A program made the translations under genes and the position numbers. Positions 8,980 to 17,949 of a stretch of DNA of 35,379 bases are shown one piece after another (position 1 is the first letter of the stretch; each line of letters starts with the position of its first letter). The notes beneath the pieces were generated by a model. That model made no database searches. It had not been told where the DNA came from and saw only the letters and a list, made by a program, of their open reading frames with translations. Location of the stretch: contig CAJYVI010000139.1 of assembly GCA_913778145.1 (NCBI GenBank), forward strand, positions 1 through 35,379, read 5' to 3'. The DNA is from an uncultured Pseudocitrobacter sp. (GTDB taxonomy: Bacteria > Pseudomonadota > Gammaproteobacteria > Enterobacterales > Enterobacteriaceae).

Positions 8980-8998
8980 TTCAGTAGGGAAACTGAAG
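8979..8998 (+). promoter_or_regulatory. Stem-loop presenting the higB ribosome binding site
   Basis: CTTCAGT (8979-8985) pairs perfectly with ACTGAAG (8992-8998). The six-base loop AGGGAA holds the Shine-Dalgarno sequence, and the ATG follows after one base. Such a hairpin so close to the start codon should influence toxin translation. The folding is a prediction from complementarity. Confidence 0.5.
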
Positions 8999-8999
8999 C

Positions 9000-9311
9000 A
9001 TGCACGTTATCAGCCGAAAACCTTTCTATGAAGCCATAGAGAATTTTCCACATTGCGCTCAATCGATAGCGGACTTACTGAATGTGCTCGAAAAGAGAAC
9101 CTTCAATACACCAATCGAAATGCGAGAGCAGCTCACTTCATTGGATAACTTTAAATTTAGAAATAAATGGTGGGTCATCGATATCGCCGGTAATCATCTG
9201 AGGCTCATCGCCTACATTGATTTCAGGTTTCAGAAGCTTTTCGTAAAGCATATTGTCACCCATCAGGAATACGAAAGATTAAATCACTTCTATCGGGGTC
9301 ATAAAGAATGA
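9000..9311 (+). CDS. higB: HigB-type toxin, mRNA interferase
   Basis: This 103-aa protein resembles E. coli HigB (YgjN). Shared features include the PIEMREQLTSLDNFKFRNKWWVID core (about 38-60), the GNHLRLIAYIDFRFQKLFVKHIVTH segment and the C-terminal HQEYERL, where the family's catalytic His/Tyr residues lie. HigB cleaves translated mRNA on the ribosome. The gene comes first and its stop overlaps the higA start by 4 nt. E. coli carries its higBA (ygjNM) at a different chromosomal place, so this copy is positionally different. It is unrelated in detail to the RelE-like toxin 1.2 kb away. Confidence 0.88.
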   Translation: MHVISRKPFYEAIENFPHCAQSIADLLNVLEKRTFNTPIEMREQLTSLDNFKFRNKWWVIDIAGNHLRLIAYIDFRFQKLFVKHIVTHQEYERLNHFYRGHKE

Positions 9312-9760
9312 AAATGCGGCATACTCCAACGCTAAACAAAAGACACGCCGAAGAGATGGTGAATACCTTTATGCTGGCGTTGCAGGCCATCCCTTTGATG
9401 GGAGAATCCTGTAATGAGAGAGACTACCTTAAGGCGCTGGAACTCATTGAGTTTCTTGTTGATCGAGACCAGATAGACAACCCTTTATTCGAACTACTCT
9501 CGTCAAAAATTCATGAGTATGAACAGCATGCTCCTGAATTTTCACATCTCAATAAGGTGCTGAACAATACCCCTACTGGCGTTGCGATGCTACGCACGTT
9601 GATGGATCAAAATGGGCTTAAACCCGCTGATTTAGCCAATGAGCTGGGTTCGAAATCCAATATCAGCAACATTCTCAATGGGCGCAGAGCATTAACCGTT
9701 CGGCATATCAAAGCGCTTTCCGAACGTTTTAAGCTCCCCGCAGAAAGCTTTATCGACTAA
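9308..9760 (+). CDS. higA: HigA-type antitoxin / autorepressor
   Basis: At 150 aa this matches the long HigA (YgjM) antitoxins, which fold even without toxin. The N-terminal half is helical (RDYLKALELIEFLVDRDQIDNPLFELLSSKIHEYEQHAPEF), like the E. coli dimerisation region. The C-terminal half is a Cro/C1 helix-turn-helix (about 100-140: LMDQNGLKPADLANELGSKSNISNILNGRRALTVRHI). HigA binds HigB and represses the operon; the two palindromes around the higB promoter are the probable targets. The start overlaps higB (ATGA). The stop lies only 2 bp from the convergent fabY stop, leaving no room for a separate terminator. Confidence 0.88.
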   Translation: MKMRHTPTLNKRHAEEMVNTFMLALQAIPLMGESCNERDYLKALELIEFLVDRDQIDNPLFELLSSKIHEYEQHAPEFSHLNKVLNNTPTGVAMLRTLMDQNGLKPADLANELGSKSNISNILNGRRALTVRHIKALSERFKLPAESFID

Positions 9761-9762
9761 GG

Positions 9763-10752
9763 CTACTCCTCCTCATTCCCCCCTTCCTCATACGCGCCAA
9801 ACGGCTTCGCGGGAAGCACAATGAAAGTCCCTTCAAACACGGCGCCAGGATTGTCATCGCCGGACAACTCCACCAGCAGCTGCACGCGCGCTTTACGTCC
9901 ACGCGCTAATCGGTCCAGATCGCCGCTCAGTGAACCGAGGTCGGCCACCGCCTGCGGTTTGCCGCTGATGGGATGACTGTAACGGATATGCGCGTCAGCA
10001 AGGATGATCGTGCCGCCCAAATGGCGTTCGCGCAGCATCAGCCAGATAAGGCCCCAGCCGGTAAGCGTCGCCAGCGAAAACAGGCTGCCCGCAAACAGCG
10101 TATGGTGCGGATTTTGATTGCCTGTTTCAGGCATGGTGGTGATAAATTTCTGCCCGGTATACTGCTGAATGCGTACGCCCATTTTTTCACTGAGCGGAAT
10201 ATGCTCGTACCAGGCCTGCTGAAGCTGCCCGCACCAGTCGCCGCGATGCAGAATATCATCCAGCGAGGCTACCGGTTTGATCATCAGAAAATGGCGAATG
10301 GGCGTGGTAGTAGGCGTTGTGATTTCGCCCTGATTCACAAATCCGAGCTTGGCAAAGAACTCGACTGCATCTTCGCGCGCGCTACAGGTTACACGCTTCA
10401 CACCTTCCTGACGCGCGACAGATTCCAGCGTCATCGCCATCAACGTACCGAGACCTTTATCCTGCACGGACGGGTGCACCGCCATAAAACGAATTGAGGC
10501 TTCAAAATCGGCATTGATGTACAGCCGCCCAATCGCGACCAGATTGCCCTCTTCATCCACCACCATTTGATGGTGCGCCATCGCATCCCAGGCGTCACGT
10601 TCTGAACCTTTTGGCTGATGAAGGGGTTTACGCAGCATCTCCCAGCGGAACTGGTAGTAGCGGTCTAACTCTTCTTCCGTTTGCGGCACTCGAAGGTGAT
10701 ACATAGCAGCACTCTCTTTTGTCGCCCGTAACCTCACTGGAAGTTGGTTCAT
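9763..10752 (-). CDS. fabY: FabY/YiiD, GNAT plus thioesterase-like protein (malonyl-ACP decarboxylase)
   Basis: This 329-aa protein has the E. coli YiiD length and near-identical sequence. The N-terminal part (about 17-155) is a GNAT-like domain, with [19 protein letters not shown] as the acetyl-CoA loop equivalent. The C-terminal part (about 180-325) is a hot-dog thioesterase-like domain ([25 protein letters not shown]). In E. coli the protein (also named MadA) has been linked to initiating fatty acid synthesis, by decarboxylating malonyl-ACP to acetyl-ACP. The ATG at 10752 overlaps the dtd stop by 4 nt, so it is the last gene of a yihX-yihY-dtd-fabY run. Confidence 0.93.
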   Translation of the reverse strand: MNQLPVRLRATKESAAMYHLRVPQTEEELDRYYQFRWEMLRKPLHQPKGSERDAWDAMAHHQMVVDEEGNLVAIGRLYINADFEASIRFMAVHPSVQDKGLGTLMAMTLESVARQEGVKRVTCSAREDAVEFFAKLGFVNQGEITTPTTTPIRHFLMIKPVASLDDILHRGDWCGQLQQAWYEHIPLSEKMGVRIQQYTGQKFITTMPETGNQNPHHTLFAGSLFSLATLTGWGLIWLMLRERHLGGTIILADAHIRYSHPISGKPQAVADLGSLSGDLDRLARGRKARVQLLVELSGDDNPGAVFEGTFIVLPAKPFGAYEEGGNEEE

Positions 10753-11186
10753 ACCTGCAACCAGAAGGTAACGGGGCCATCATTGACCAGCGAAACCTGC
10801 ATATCGGCAGCGAATCGCCCGGTTTGGGTGTTCATCTCTTGCTGGCGACAGCGTTCTACAAAATAGTCATACAGCGCTTCTGCTCTCTGCGGCTCTGCGC
10901 CTTTAGAGAAACTCGGACGCATGCCGCGCTCGGTATCTGCCGCCAGCGTAAACTGCGACACCACCAGCACGCTTCCGCCCGCCTGCTGCACGTTGAGATT
11001 CATCTTGCCTTCCGCATCGCTGAATATGCGATAGCCCAGCACGCGCTCGCACAGGCGGTTGGCTTTTTGCTCGTCGTCATCCTTTTCGACACCTAATAAC
11101 ACCAGAAGTCCTGGCCCGATTTCACCCGTCACTTCATCCGCCACGGTGACGCTGGCCCGGGTTACGCGTTGAATCAATGCAATCAT
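10749..11186 (-). CDS. dtd: D-aminoacyl-tRNA deacylase
   Basis: Dtd removes D-amino acids mischarged onto tRNA, for example D-Tyr-tRNA, as a proofreading enzyme in the cytoplasm. The 145-aa length equals E. coli Dtd. The two active-site signatures are present: SQFTLAAD (about 78-85) and the C-terminal [11 protein letters not shown]. The start overlaps the yihY stop and its own stop overlaps the fabY start, each by 4 nt, so translation of the three genes is likely coupled. Confidence 0.97.
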   Translation of the reverse strand: MIALIQRVTRASVTVADEVTGEIGPGLLVLLGVEKDDDEQKANRLCERVLGYRIFSDAEGKMNLNVQQAGGSVLVVSQFTLAADTERGMRPSFSKGAEPQRAEALYDYFVERCRQQEMNTQTGRFAADMQVSLVNDGPVTFWLQV

Positions 11187-12049
11187 GGTTGTTCTGCTTC
11201 TTGTTGTTCTGTTTTAAGTTTTCGGTATTCCCCGAGAGTGACAGTTATTTCTGCCCCAAGCAAGACGATACACCAGGTCCAGTAGACCCAGACAAACAGA
11301 ATCGGCACGACGGCGAGCACACCGTAAATCAGCTGATAGGAAGGGAACGCGGTGATATATAACGCAAAAGCTTTCTTACCGAGCTCGTAAAGCAAGGCCG
11401 CCACCAACGCGCCGATAATCGCATCGCGGTTCGGCACACGCGTCGTCGGCACCACGCTGTAGAGCAGCCAGAACGAGATCCACGACAGCAGAAGCGGGAA
11501 GATGCGTAGTGCGTTATCCACCGCGCTATTAAACTCACTCGCCCAACGCAACGAGAGCAGGTATGAACTAATTGCCAGACTGGCCCCCGCCAGCAGCGGC
11601 CCAAGCGTGAGAATCATCCAGTAAATCGCAAACGAGTAGACTTTTGGCCGCACGCGCTTGCTGCGCCAGATGGTATTCAGCGCGCTGTCGATGGAATACA
11701 TCAACAGCAGCGCCGTGACGATAAGCCCGCAGGCACCGACCGCCGTCATGCGGTTGGAGTTGGCGACAAACTGTTCAATGTAGCGCTGGATAACGTCACC
11801 GGTCGCCGGAATAAAGTTGGCAAAAATGAAGTGCCGAATCTGAACGCTAACTTCAGAAAACATCGGAAATGCGGCGAACAGCGCAAAAACGACGGCGACT
11901 AGCGGTACCAGGGAAAGCAACGACACATAGGCCAGATTCCCGGCCAGCGTCGTCATATTATCTTCGTCGATGCGCCGCCAGAGGAGCTTTCCCCATGCCA
12001 CCAGCGGCCGGGTATGATGAATGGTTTTTTGATGAACGATTTTTAACAT
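11183..12049 (-). CDS. yihY: Inner membrane protein YihY (BrkB/YihY family)
   Basis: This 288-aa integral membrane protein is close to the 290-aa E. coli YihY. Several hydrophobic segments are visible, including [58 protein letters not shown] and [23 protein letters not shown]. It was once called RNase BN; that assignment was later withdrawn, and its function is unknown. The gene starts inside the last codons of yihX (7-nt overlap) and its stop overlaps dtd. Confidence 0.93.
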   Translation of the reverse strand: MLKIVHQKTIHHTRPLVAWGKLLWRRIDEDNMTTLAGNLAYVSLLSLVPLVAVVFALFAAFPMFSEVSVQIRHFIFANFIPATGDVIQRYIEQFVANSNRMTAVGACGLIVTALLLMYSIDSALNTIWRSKRVRPKVYSFAIYWMILTLGPLLAGASLAISSYLLSLRWASEFNSAVDNALRIFPLLLSWISFWLLYSVVPTTRVPNRDAIIGALVAALLYELGKKAFALYITAFPSYQLIYGVLAVVPILFVWVYWTWCIVLLGAEITVTLGEYRKLKTEQQEAEQP

Positions 12050-12642
12050 AACTGCTTCGTAAAGTAGCGAGGTATCGTCTCTTTCCCCGTTACCAGGATA
12101 GAGGTGATCCCCAATTGATTGGCTCCCTCTATATTATCGGCATTATCATCAAAAAAGACCGTATCGGCGGCAGAAAAACCTTCCGCTTCAAGCACCCGCT
12201 GGTAGATACGCGCTTCCGGTTTACGCATCCCCATCTCTTGCGACAGATAAACATGGTCCGCCGCGGCGTGAATTTCCGGGTATTCATCCGGCCAAAAGGT
12301 GGTGTGCAGGCGGTTGGTATTAGAGAGCACCACCACACGATGACCCTGCTCGCGCAGTTTATGCATGATCTCAATCACCTCCGGGCGCAGCGAAACAAAT
12401 ATCGCCTGCCAGCCGTGAGAGAACTGCTCATAGCTCAGCGGTAAATCCATCTCATGACAAATCGCCTCGGCAAAGGCTTCATCGGTAATTTCACCGCGTT
12501 CATGCTGGTGGAAGGCTTCGCCCATGGTGAAACTCTGTTTTAACGTGGCCAGTGGCACACGGGTCAGATCGCTCCATGCGCCGAACACACGGTTGAAGTC
12601 GATGTCGACAATCACATTACCTAAATCAAAGATATAGAGCAT
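12043..12642 (-). CDS. yihX: HAD-family alpha-D-glucose-1-phosphate phosphatase YihX
   Basis: This 199-aa haloacid-dehalogenase-family phosphatase has the E. coli length. Motif I is [11 protein letters not shown] (Asp5 as nucleophile, Asp11), motif II is VVLSNTN (Ser near 107), and motif IV is [12 protein letters not shown] near 165-176. In E. coli YihX releases glucose from alpha-D-glucose-1-phosphate. It is the first gene of the overlapping yihX-yihY-dtd-fabY run. In E. coli K-12 the sulfoquinovose genes lie between yihN and yihX; here only 131 bp separate the two. Confidence 0.95.
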   Translation of the reverse strand: MLYIFDLGNVIVDIDFNRVFGAWSDLTRVPLATLKQSFTMGEAFHQHERGEITDEAFAEAICHEMDLPLSYEQFSHGWQAIFVSLRPEVIEIMHKLREQGHRVVVLSNTNRLHTTFWPDEYPEIHAAADHVYLSQEMGMRKPEARIYQRVLEAEGFSAADTVFFDDNADNIEGANQLGITSILVTGKETIPRYFTKQLC

Positions 12643-12730
12643 TTTCGCCTCCTTTCTCGCCGTGGAAAATTAACTGTAGCGGGAAAGGCGGGGTTTGACT
12701 ATGAGGTGAACAGGATAAGTGTGAGGCATA

Positions 12731-12758
12731 AGAGAAAAGGCCGCCAATTTGCGCGGCC
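12731..12758 (-). terminator. Intrinsic terminator of yihN
   Basis: On the minus strand GGCCGC and GCGGCC (12758-12753 and 12744-12739) form a GC-rich stem followed by TTTTCTCTT. It lies just after the yihN stop and separates that unit from yihX. Confidence 0.75.
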
Positions 12759-12773
12759 CATTTGGACGTAGAA

Positions 12774-14027
12774 TCAGGCCTCCGCTGTCAGCATCTCTTT
12801 CTTACGCTGGCTAATGCGCTTAACCAGCATCACCGAGACCACCGCGCCGCAGAAGGCGAAGCAGGCCATAATGCCAAAGACAATCTTGTAGCCGACGATG
12901 CCTGGGTTTAAATCCAGAATGTAGCCGTAGAGGCTAAAGCAGAACATCGCCGGGGCGTAGCCAATGAAGCTGCCGAGCGCCATCGCAGCACCGGTCTGGT
13001 TTTCGGCGATTTTCGCTTCGCCAATTGGGGCGAAGAAGACGGCGCGCTGGGTGAAGACGATCGCGCCAAAGCCCAATGTACACATCATGCCGAGGTAAAC
13101 CGGCATGCTTTCATGCGGCAGCATAATCAGCAGAACCAGTGACACGGTGCTGATTACAAAGGTGTAGCACAGGTATTTGCTGGGTGATTTCAGGATTTTG
13201 TCGGAAATCATGCCGCCAACCGGTCCGCCGATCATTTTCAGGCAGTACTGGTTAATGATGCCATACGCCCCCACCAGCGCGACGGGCAGCATGTAGATGT
13301 TTTTCAGGAACGGAATGAAGAACGTCAGACCGCAGTACACCGCGTACACAAAGAAGACGTTAAAGGCGATGAGCCAGATGGTTTTGTCTTTCAACACCGA
13401 CGTCATGCTGGTGTTTTCGTCCTTTTTCACCTCAACCGATGGTGCCTCTTCTTTGTCATTCAGTACGAAGAAGATGATAACGCCGACGGCAATCACAATA
13501 ATGGAATAGAACCAGATACCCGCTTTGAAGCCCAGTAAGCCACTGCCAAACCAGGCGAAGACGGCCAGCGCGGAGAACGCGACAACGGTGTCTACGATGC
13601 CGCGCCCCGTTTCAAAGAAACCAAACAGACGGCCCTGCTGCTCACTGTTACCCAGCCGACTTACCGATTTCAGCAGTACCGGCCAGTTCATCATATCGCA
13701 GGTGACACCGAACAGCGCCCAGACAAAAAGGATGCCCCAGTAACCCGGCATGGTCGTAAGATAAACGCCCAGCAGCCCGGTCGCGATGAGCGAAAAAGAC
13801 ATGGTGTATTTACGCGGCAGTTTGTCGGCAAAATAGATTGAGAGGAAAAAGCCGATGGTCGTAACAAAGGAGTTTACCGACATCGCATTACCTATTTGAC
13901 CATTGGTCAAATGGAAATACTCCTGCATCGGAATATAAAACGCATCTTTCAGTGAGGGTAATTTATAAATCGTACCGCCACACAGCGTTAACAAACTAAA
14001 TAACGCCCATTTCTTTTTCTTGAGCAT
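12774..14027 (-). CDS. yihN: Major facilitator superfamily transporter YihN
   Basis: This 417-aa protein is very similar to E. coli YihN (421 aa), with a few residues missing in the central loop (EVKKDENTSMTSV). About twelve hydrophobic helices and a charged central loop near 190-210 fit an MFS symporter of the phosphate/sugar-phosphate type. The substrate is not established. It follows yihL and yihM on the minus strand, so it may import a ligand used by the YihM branch. The start at 14027 has an AGGGA site 6 nt upstream. The transporter reads intact although the adjacent yihM is broken. Confidence 0.92.
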   Translation of the reverse strand: MLKKKKWALFSLLTLCGGTIYKLPSLKDAFYIPMQEYFHLTNGQIGNAMSVNSFVTTIGFFLSIYFADKLPRKYTMSFSLIATGLLGVYLTTMPGYWGILFVWALFGVTCDMMNWPVLLKSVSRLGNSEQQGRLFGFFETGRGIVDTVVAFSALAVFAWFGSGLLGFKAGIWFYSIIVIAVGVIIFFVLNDKEEAPSVEVKKDENTSMTSVLKDKTIWLIAFNVFFVYAVYCGLTFFIPFLKNIYMLPVALVGAYGIINQYCLKMIGGPVGGMISDKILKSPSKYLCYTFVISTVSLVLLIMLPHESMPVYLGMMCTLGFGAIVFTQRAVFFAPIGEAKIAENQTGAAMALGSFIGYAPAMFCFSLYGYILDLNPGIVGYKIVFGIMACFAFCGAVVSVMLVKRISQRKKEMLTAEA

Positions 14028-14082
14028 AACATCCCCTATGCGATTTTTTAAATCGCTGTCTTAAAAGGCAATAGGATACCGG

Positions 14083-14104
14083 CCATCCCTGCAGGATGGT
14101 TTTT
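14083..14104 (+). terminator. Hairpin with plus-strand T-run between yihM and yihN
   Basis: CCATCC-CTGCA-GGATGG followed by TTTTT looks like an intrinsic terminator for the plus strand, but no plus-strand gene reads towards it. On the transcribed minus strand it is a hairpin without a following U-run, perhaps a processing or stability element between yihM and yihN. A second palindrome, GCGATTT-TTT-AAATCGC (14040-14056), lies close to the yihN ribosome binding site. Confidence 0.4.
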
Positions 14105-14131
14105 ATTAACTGCTAATCAATTTAAAGCTTA

Positions 14132-15111
14132 TTAATGAGTTAGAAGATGCATCGCCTCTTGTTTTATTTGTTGCAGCACGCTCCGAACATAATTTATTTG
14201 ATTCACCGCATCCTGCTTTTCTTTGCACAGCCGCGCTTCCAGCGCATTTTGTTCAGGTAACGGCGTTTCACTCATTTGACGATAGGGGATCCACGGATTA
14301 TCACCTTCGTGCTCAAAACGAAATGCCGGAGCATAGTAATCCACTTCTTCTTCCAGGCCGTAAGCCATCACCTGCGGCTCTTCATCGCCCAGGCAGATTA
14401 GGTCGGTTAACAGCGCTTTGAATGGCATGTCGCCCTGCCCGGAAATACAGGCTTTATGCCCGAGACCACCGTCTTCATTGACGATCAGCGCATCTTTAAT
14501 ATGCACCTGGGTGATATGCGGGGACATGGTTTTAACGCGTCCAAAGGATGTTCGTTGGCGTTAATCATGTTTGCAAAATCAAACAGTAAAGAGAGAGAAT
14601 CCATCCCGCTTTGCTGAATAAGCATCGCCAGCTCGTGGCTCTTCAGGTCTTCATGCTGTTCAAGAGTGAAGGTCAACCCGCTGTCCTGATAGGTATCGCG
14701 AATGTACGCGATATCACGGGTAATCATCTACATCACTTCCTGCAAATGTCCTTCGTAGCGCGGATAGAAACGGACCGATGACGCGCCCGTTTTTAAGGCA
14801 ATGCCGGCAGCCAGATCGATCGCTTTTTTATCGGAAGCGCTAGTTTCGATATGCACATCCAGATTGAGCTGACGCGCTTTCTCACCAAAAGCGGCGAGTT
14901 CATTATCGCTCATATTTTCCAGCGAGAAACGCTCGCCATCCAGCACGTGAATTTTCACCCCGCGCAGTTGATTCTCATGAGCAATATCCAGTAAGTCACA
15001 TGGTAATATTCTTTCCAGACGCATATTTAAATGATACGCGTAGGCATGCAGATAAAGAGGAAGATTATCGACACGTTGTAGAATTTTTCTTGCGTTATTT
15101 ATTGTGAGCAT
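14132..15111 (-). pseudogene. yihM: yihM, broken sugar-phosphate isomerase/epimerase-like gene
   Basis: Joined across its lesions, this reads as a full-length YihM (326 aa in E. coli), a TIM-barrel protein of the xylose isomerase-like type. The start is the ATG at 15111 (MLTINNARKILQRV). Lesion one is an in-frame TAG at 14730-14728 (after HLQEVM); the same frame continues at once with MITRDIAYIRDTYQDSG, conserved in E. coli. Lesion two is a one-base deletion in an A-run (TTTT on the plus strand, 14530-14533), where ...NEHPLDALK should continue as TMSPHITQVHIKDALIV but shifts frame. The final part to LTH at 14132 is again conserved. Two independent lesions argue for true inactivation. The flanking yihL and yihN look intact. 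Confidence 0.9.
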
Positions 15112-15118
15112 AAAACAC

Positions 15119-15829
15119 CTACAGATTAATGATGAGGTCAACTGCCTCAAACCGCCAATATTCAATGTCTACTTGTACAATATTGCCATCCTGGTCGGCG
15201 CGGTGCTTTTCAATAAGAATCGCAGGCATACCGGCTGAGCCACCCAGATATTTACTGATATCGCCCGGCATTCTGACGGGTTTAAACACTAATTTTTTTA
15301 CGATGGTCTCTTTTTGATAGCATTTTTCCCAGACCGCGGAAAAAGAGTGATTTTCAAGTTGATCGATAAAGCCTGGCGCCACTTCAGGATTGATATACGT
15401 TTCGTGATAGAAGACTTTATGGCCTTCCAGCGCGCCCCAGCCGGTTACGCGATAAAGCGTCTCAGAGGGCGTCGCCGCCGTCAGAGGCAGCAGCATTTCC
15501 GGCAGGTCCGTAATCCGGGTTTTCTCCGTAAATCCCCAGGAGGGCTCTCTACCCTGCTCAATGGCCGCGCGTTGAAAGCTTGCCGACACCTCGGGGCTGT
15601 AATTAAAACGCGGCTGCGTGACAAACCAGCCTTTACGGTCTTTGCGGAAGATTTTTGATTCCGCCTCAAGGTTCAACAAGGCCTGGCGCAGCGTCATACG
15701 TTTGATGCCCAGCAGCTCGCACAGCTCTCTTTCAGAGGGGAGCTTTCCGCCTGGCGTAGTAATGCCATCTTTTAACCACCGATCTAACTTCTCTTTGGCA
15801 TTCTCAACGGTGGACTGATTTTCCGTCAT
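15119..15829 (-). CDS. yihL: GntR-family (HutC subfamily) transcriptional regulator YihL
   Basis: YihL has an N-terminal winged helix (about 1-75; GKLPSERELCELLGIKRMTLRQALLNLE is the typical GntR recognition segment) and a C-terminal UTRA ligand-binding domain (about 90-236). The ATG at 15829 gives 236 aa, the E. coli length; an in-frame extension to 16036 reads through the promoter region and is rejected. The effector is unknown. The gene is 7 bp upstream of yihM and heads the yihL-yihM-yihN unit. A palindrome matching HutC-type operators sits just before it. Confidence 0.93.
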   Translation of the reverse strand: MTENQSTVENAKEKLDRWLKDGITTPGGKLPSERELCELLGIKRMTLRQALLNLEAESKIFRKDRKGWFVTQPRFNYSPEVSASFQRAAIEQGREPSWGFTEKTRITDLPEMLLPLTAATPSETLYRVTGWGALEGHKVFYHETYINPEVAPGFIDQLENHSFSAVWEKCYQKETIVKKLVFKPVRMPGDISKYLGGSAGMPAILIEKHRADQDGNIVQVDIEYWRFEAVDLIINL

Positions 15830-15847
15830 TGTTTGTTTTAATCCTAT

Positions 15848-15859
15848 TGGTTTAAACCA
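15848..15859 (-). promoter_or_regulatory. Candidate YihL operator
   Basis: TGGTTTAAACCA is a perfect 12-bp palindrome 18 bp upstream of the yihL start. It matches the TGGTnTAnACCA core bound by HutC-type GntR regulators such as NagR and DasR. A possible promoter (TTGCGT, 18-bp spacer, TAAGAT) lies just upstream on the minus strand, placing the site near the transcript start, where binding would repress. Autoregulation is inferred. Confidence 0.55.
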
Positions 15860-15968
15860 GATAACGCATCTTACGCTCACGGTGAAAATGAACGCAAACA
15901 GCGCCGCAGAACTTTGCGGATAATTGTGACAAAGCTCTCTTAAGCAGTAACCCTGTTGACGTGAGGGC

Positions 15969-16000
15969 AAAAAAAAACCTGCCATCGCTGGCAGGTTTTT
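15969..16000 (-). terminator. Intrinsic terminator of typA
   Basis: AACCTGCCA and TGGCAGGTT (15976-15984 and 15989-15997) form a 9-bp stem with loop TCGC. On the minus strand it is followed by a run of about nine T, a strong terminator 20 bp after the typA stop. A shorter T-run on the plus side makes it potentially bidirectional. Confidence 0.9.
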
Positions 16001-16019
16001 CATGCGTGAAAGAGGAGGA

Positions 16020-17843
16020 TTACTCTTCTTTCGCACCGCGCATCGCGCGTTTACGGTCGTTCTCGGTCAGGTGACGTTTACGGATACGGATAGACAGCGG
16101 GGTCACTTCTACCAGTTCGTCGTCATCGATGAACTCAAGAGCCTGTTCCAGCGTCATTTTAACCGGCGGAACCAGAACCGTTGCTTCGTCTGTACCAGAC
16201 GCACGCATGTTGGTCAGTTTCTTACCGGTCAGGCAGTTTACAGTCAGGTCGTTAGAACGACTGTGAATACCGATGATCTGGCCTTCATAAACTTCAGCAC
16301 CGTGACCCAGGAACAGCTTACCGCGGTCCTGCAGGCTGAACAGTGCGAACGCAACTGCTTTACCCTGGCCGTTAGAGATCAGTACACCGTTCTGGCGCTG
16401 ACCCACATCACCCGGACGAACATCGTCGTAGTGGCTGAAGGTGGAGTACAGCAGACCGGTACCGGAAGTCATAGTCATGAATTCTGAACGGAAGCCGATC
16501 AGACCACGGCTAGGGATCACGTAGTCAAGACGTACGCGGCCTTTGCCATCTGGATTCATGTTTTTCAGGTCGCCTTTACGCTCACCCAGAGCTTGCATCA
16601 CAGAACCCTGATGTTGTTCTTCAACGTCCAGCGTGACGTTTTCGAACGGCTCTTGTTTACGGCCATCGATTTCGCGGAAGATAACTTTCGGACGGGAAAC
16701 CGCCATTTCGAAACCTTCACGACGCATGTTTTCGATCAGAACAGACAGGTGCAGTTCACCACGGCCAGAAACGCGGAATGCGTCTGCATCCGGGGTTTCT
16801 TCAACGCGCAGCGCAACGTTGTGGACCAGCTCTTTGTTCAGACGATCAAGGATCTGACGAGAGGTAACGAATTTACCTTCTTTACCACAGAACGGAGAGG
16901 TGTTGACGTTGAAGAACATGGAAACGGTCGGTTCATCAACGGACAGCGCCGGCAGCGCTTCCACGTTTTGCGTATCGCAAATGGTATCGGAGATGTTCAG
17001 TTCGCCAAGACCAGTGATTGCGATGATGTCGCCAGCTTCCGCCTGGTCGCTATCGATACGTTCCAGCCCCAAATGGGTCAGAACTTTACCGACTTTCGCG
17101 TTACGGGTTTTGCCTTCGCTATCAATGATAGTGACCTGCTGGTTCGGCTTCACTTTACCGCGTTTGATACGGCCGATACCGATAACACCGACATAGCTGT
17201 TGTAGTCCAGCTGGGAGATCTGCATCTGCAGCGGACCGTCGAGATCGACGTCCGGCGCAGGAACATGGTCAACAATCGCCTGATACAGCGGGGTCATGTC
17301 TTCAGCCATGTCTTCGTGATCCAGACCCGCGATACCGTTCAGCGCAGACGCATAAACGATCGGGAAGTCCAGCTGTTCGTCGGTCGCATCAAGGTTAACG
17401 AACAGGTCGAATACCTGGTCAACAACCCAGTCAGGACGCGCGCCAGGGCGGTCAACTTTGTTGATAACAACAATAGGTTTCAGGCCATAGGCAAAGGCTT
17501 TCTTGGTCACGAAGCGCGTCTGCGGCATCGGGCCGTCAAATGCGTCAACGACCAGCAGCACGGAGTCTACCATGGACATTACACGTTCAACTTCACCACC
17601 GAAGTCGGCGTGCCCTGGGGTATCAACGATGTTGATACGGTAGTCATTCCATTTGATAGCGGTGTTTTTCGCGAGGATGGTAATCCCACGCTCTTTCTCC
17701 AAATCGTTGGAGTCCATCACACGCTCTTGAGTTTCGGCACGTGCATCAAACGTACCGGATTGCTGCAGCAGCTTATCAACCAGGGTAGTTTTACCATGGT
17801 CAACGTGCGCGATGATGGCGATGTTACGCAAATTTTCGATCAC
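16020..17843 (-). CDS. typA: Ribosome-associated translational GTPase BipA/TypA
   Basis: BipA is an EF-G-like GTPase that binds the 70S ribosome and assists 50S assembly and stress responses, especially at low temperature. Length is 607 aa as in E. coli. The G motifs are clear: AHVDHGKTT (G1, residues 13-21), DTPGHADF (G3), NKVDRPGA (G4) and YASALNG (G5). Domains II, III and V follow, then the BipA-specific C-terminal domain with [21 protein letters not shown]. It diverges from glnA across a 380-bp region, and a strong terminator follows its stop. A TACAAT-like -10 (17881-17876) could serve its promoter. Confidence 0.98.
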   Translation of the reverse strand: MIENLRNIAIIAHVDHGKTTLVDKLLQQSGTFDARAETQERVMDSNDLEKERGITILAKNTAIKWNDYRINIVDTPGHADFGGEVERVMSMVDSVLLVVDAFDGPMPQTRFVTKKAFAYGLKPIVVINKVDRPGARPDWVVDQVFDLFVNLDATDEQLDFPIVYASALNGIAGLDHEDMAEDMTPLYQAIVDHVPAPDVDLDGPLQMQISQLDYNSYVGVIGIGRIKRGKVKPNQQVTIIDSEGKTRNAKVGKVLTHLGLERIDSDQAEAGDIIAITGLGELNISDTICDTQNVEALPALSVDEPTVSMFFNVNTSPFCGKEGKFVTSRQILDRLNKELVHNVALRVEETPDADAFRVSGRGELHLSVLIENMRREGFEMAVSRPKVIFREIDGRKQEPFENVTLDVEEQHQGSVMQALGERKGDLKNMNPDGKGRVRLDYVIPSRGLIGFRSEFMTMTSGTGLLYSTFSHYDDVRPGDVGQRQNGVLISNGQGKAVAFALFSLQDRGKLFLGHGAEVYEGQIIGIHSRSNDLTVNCLTGKKLTNMRASGTDEATVLVPPVKMTLEQALEFIDDDELVEVTPLSIRIRKRHLTENDRKRAMRGAKEE

Positions 17844-17949
17844 AACTTTGCCTCGGGCATTAGAAATAGCGCGTTATTGTACACGGATTAATCGCAGTAC
17901 AAAACAGGATCACAAACATCCTCCGCAAACAAGTATTGCAGAGTTCCTT

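Noticed and set aside
15119..16036. 305-aa version of YihL
   Set aside because: The added 69 residues translate the promoter region and typA terminator; the ATG at 15829 matches the E. coli length and start.
16593..17891. Open frame of 432 codons antisense to typA
   Set aside because: Fully opposite the conserved bipA gene and rich in residues typical of antisense translation (Phe, Val, Arg, His); no recognisable domain.
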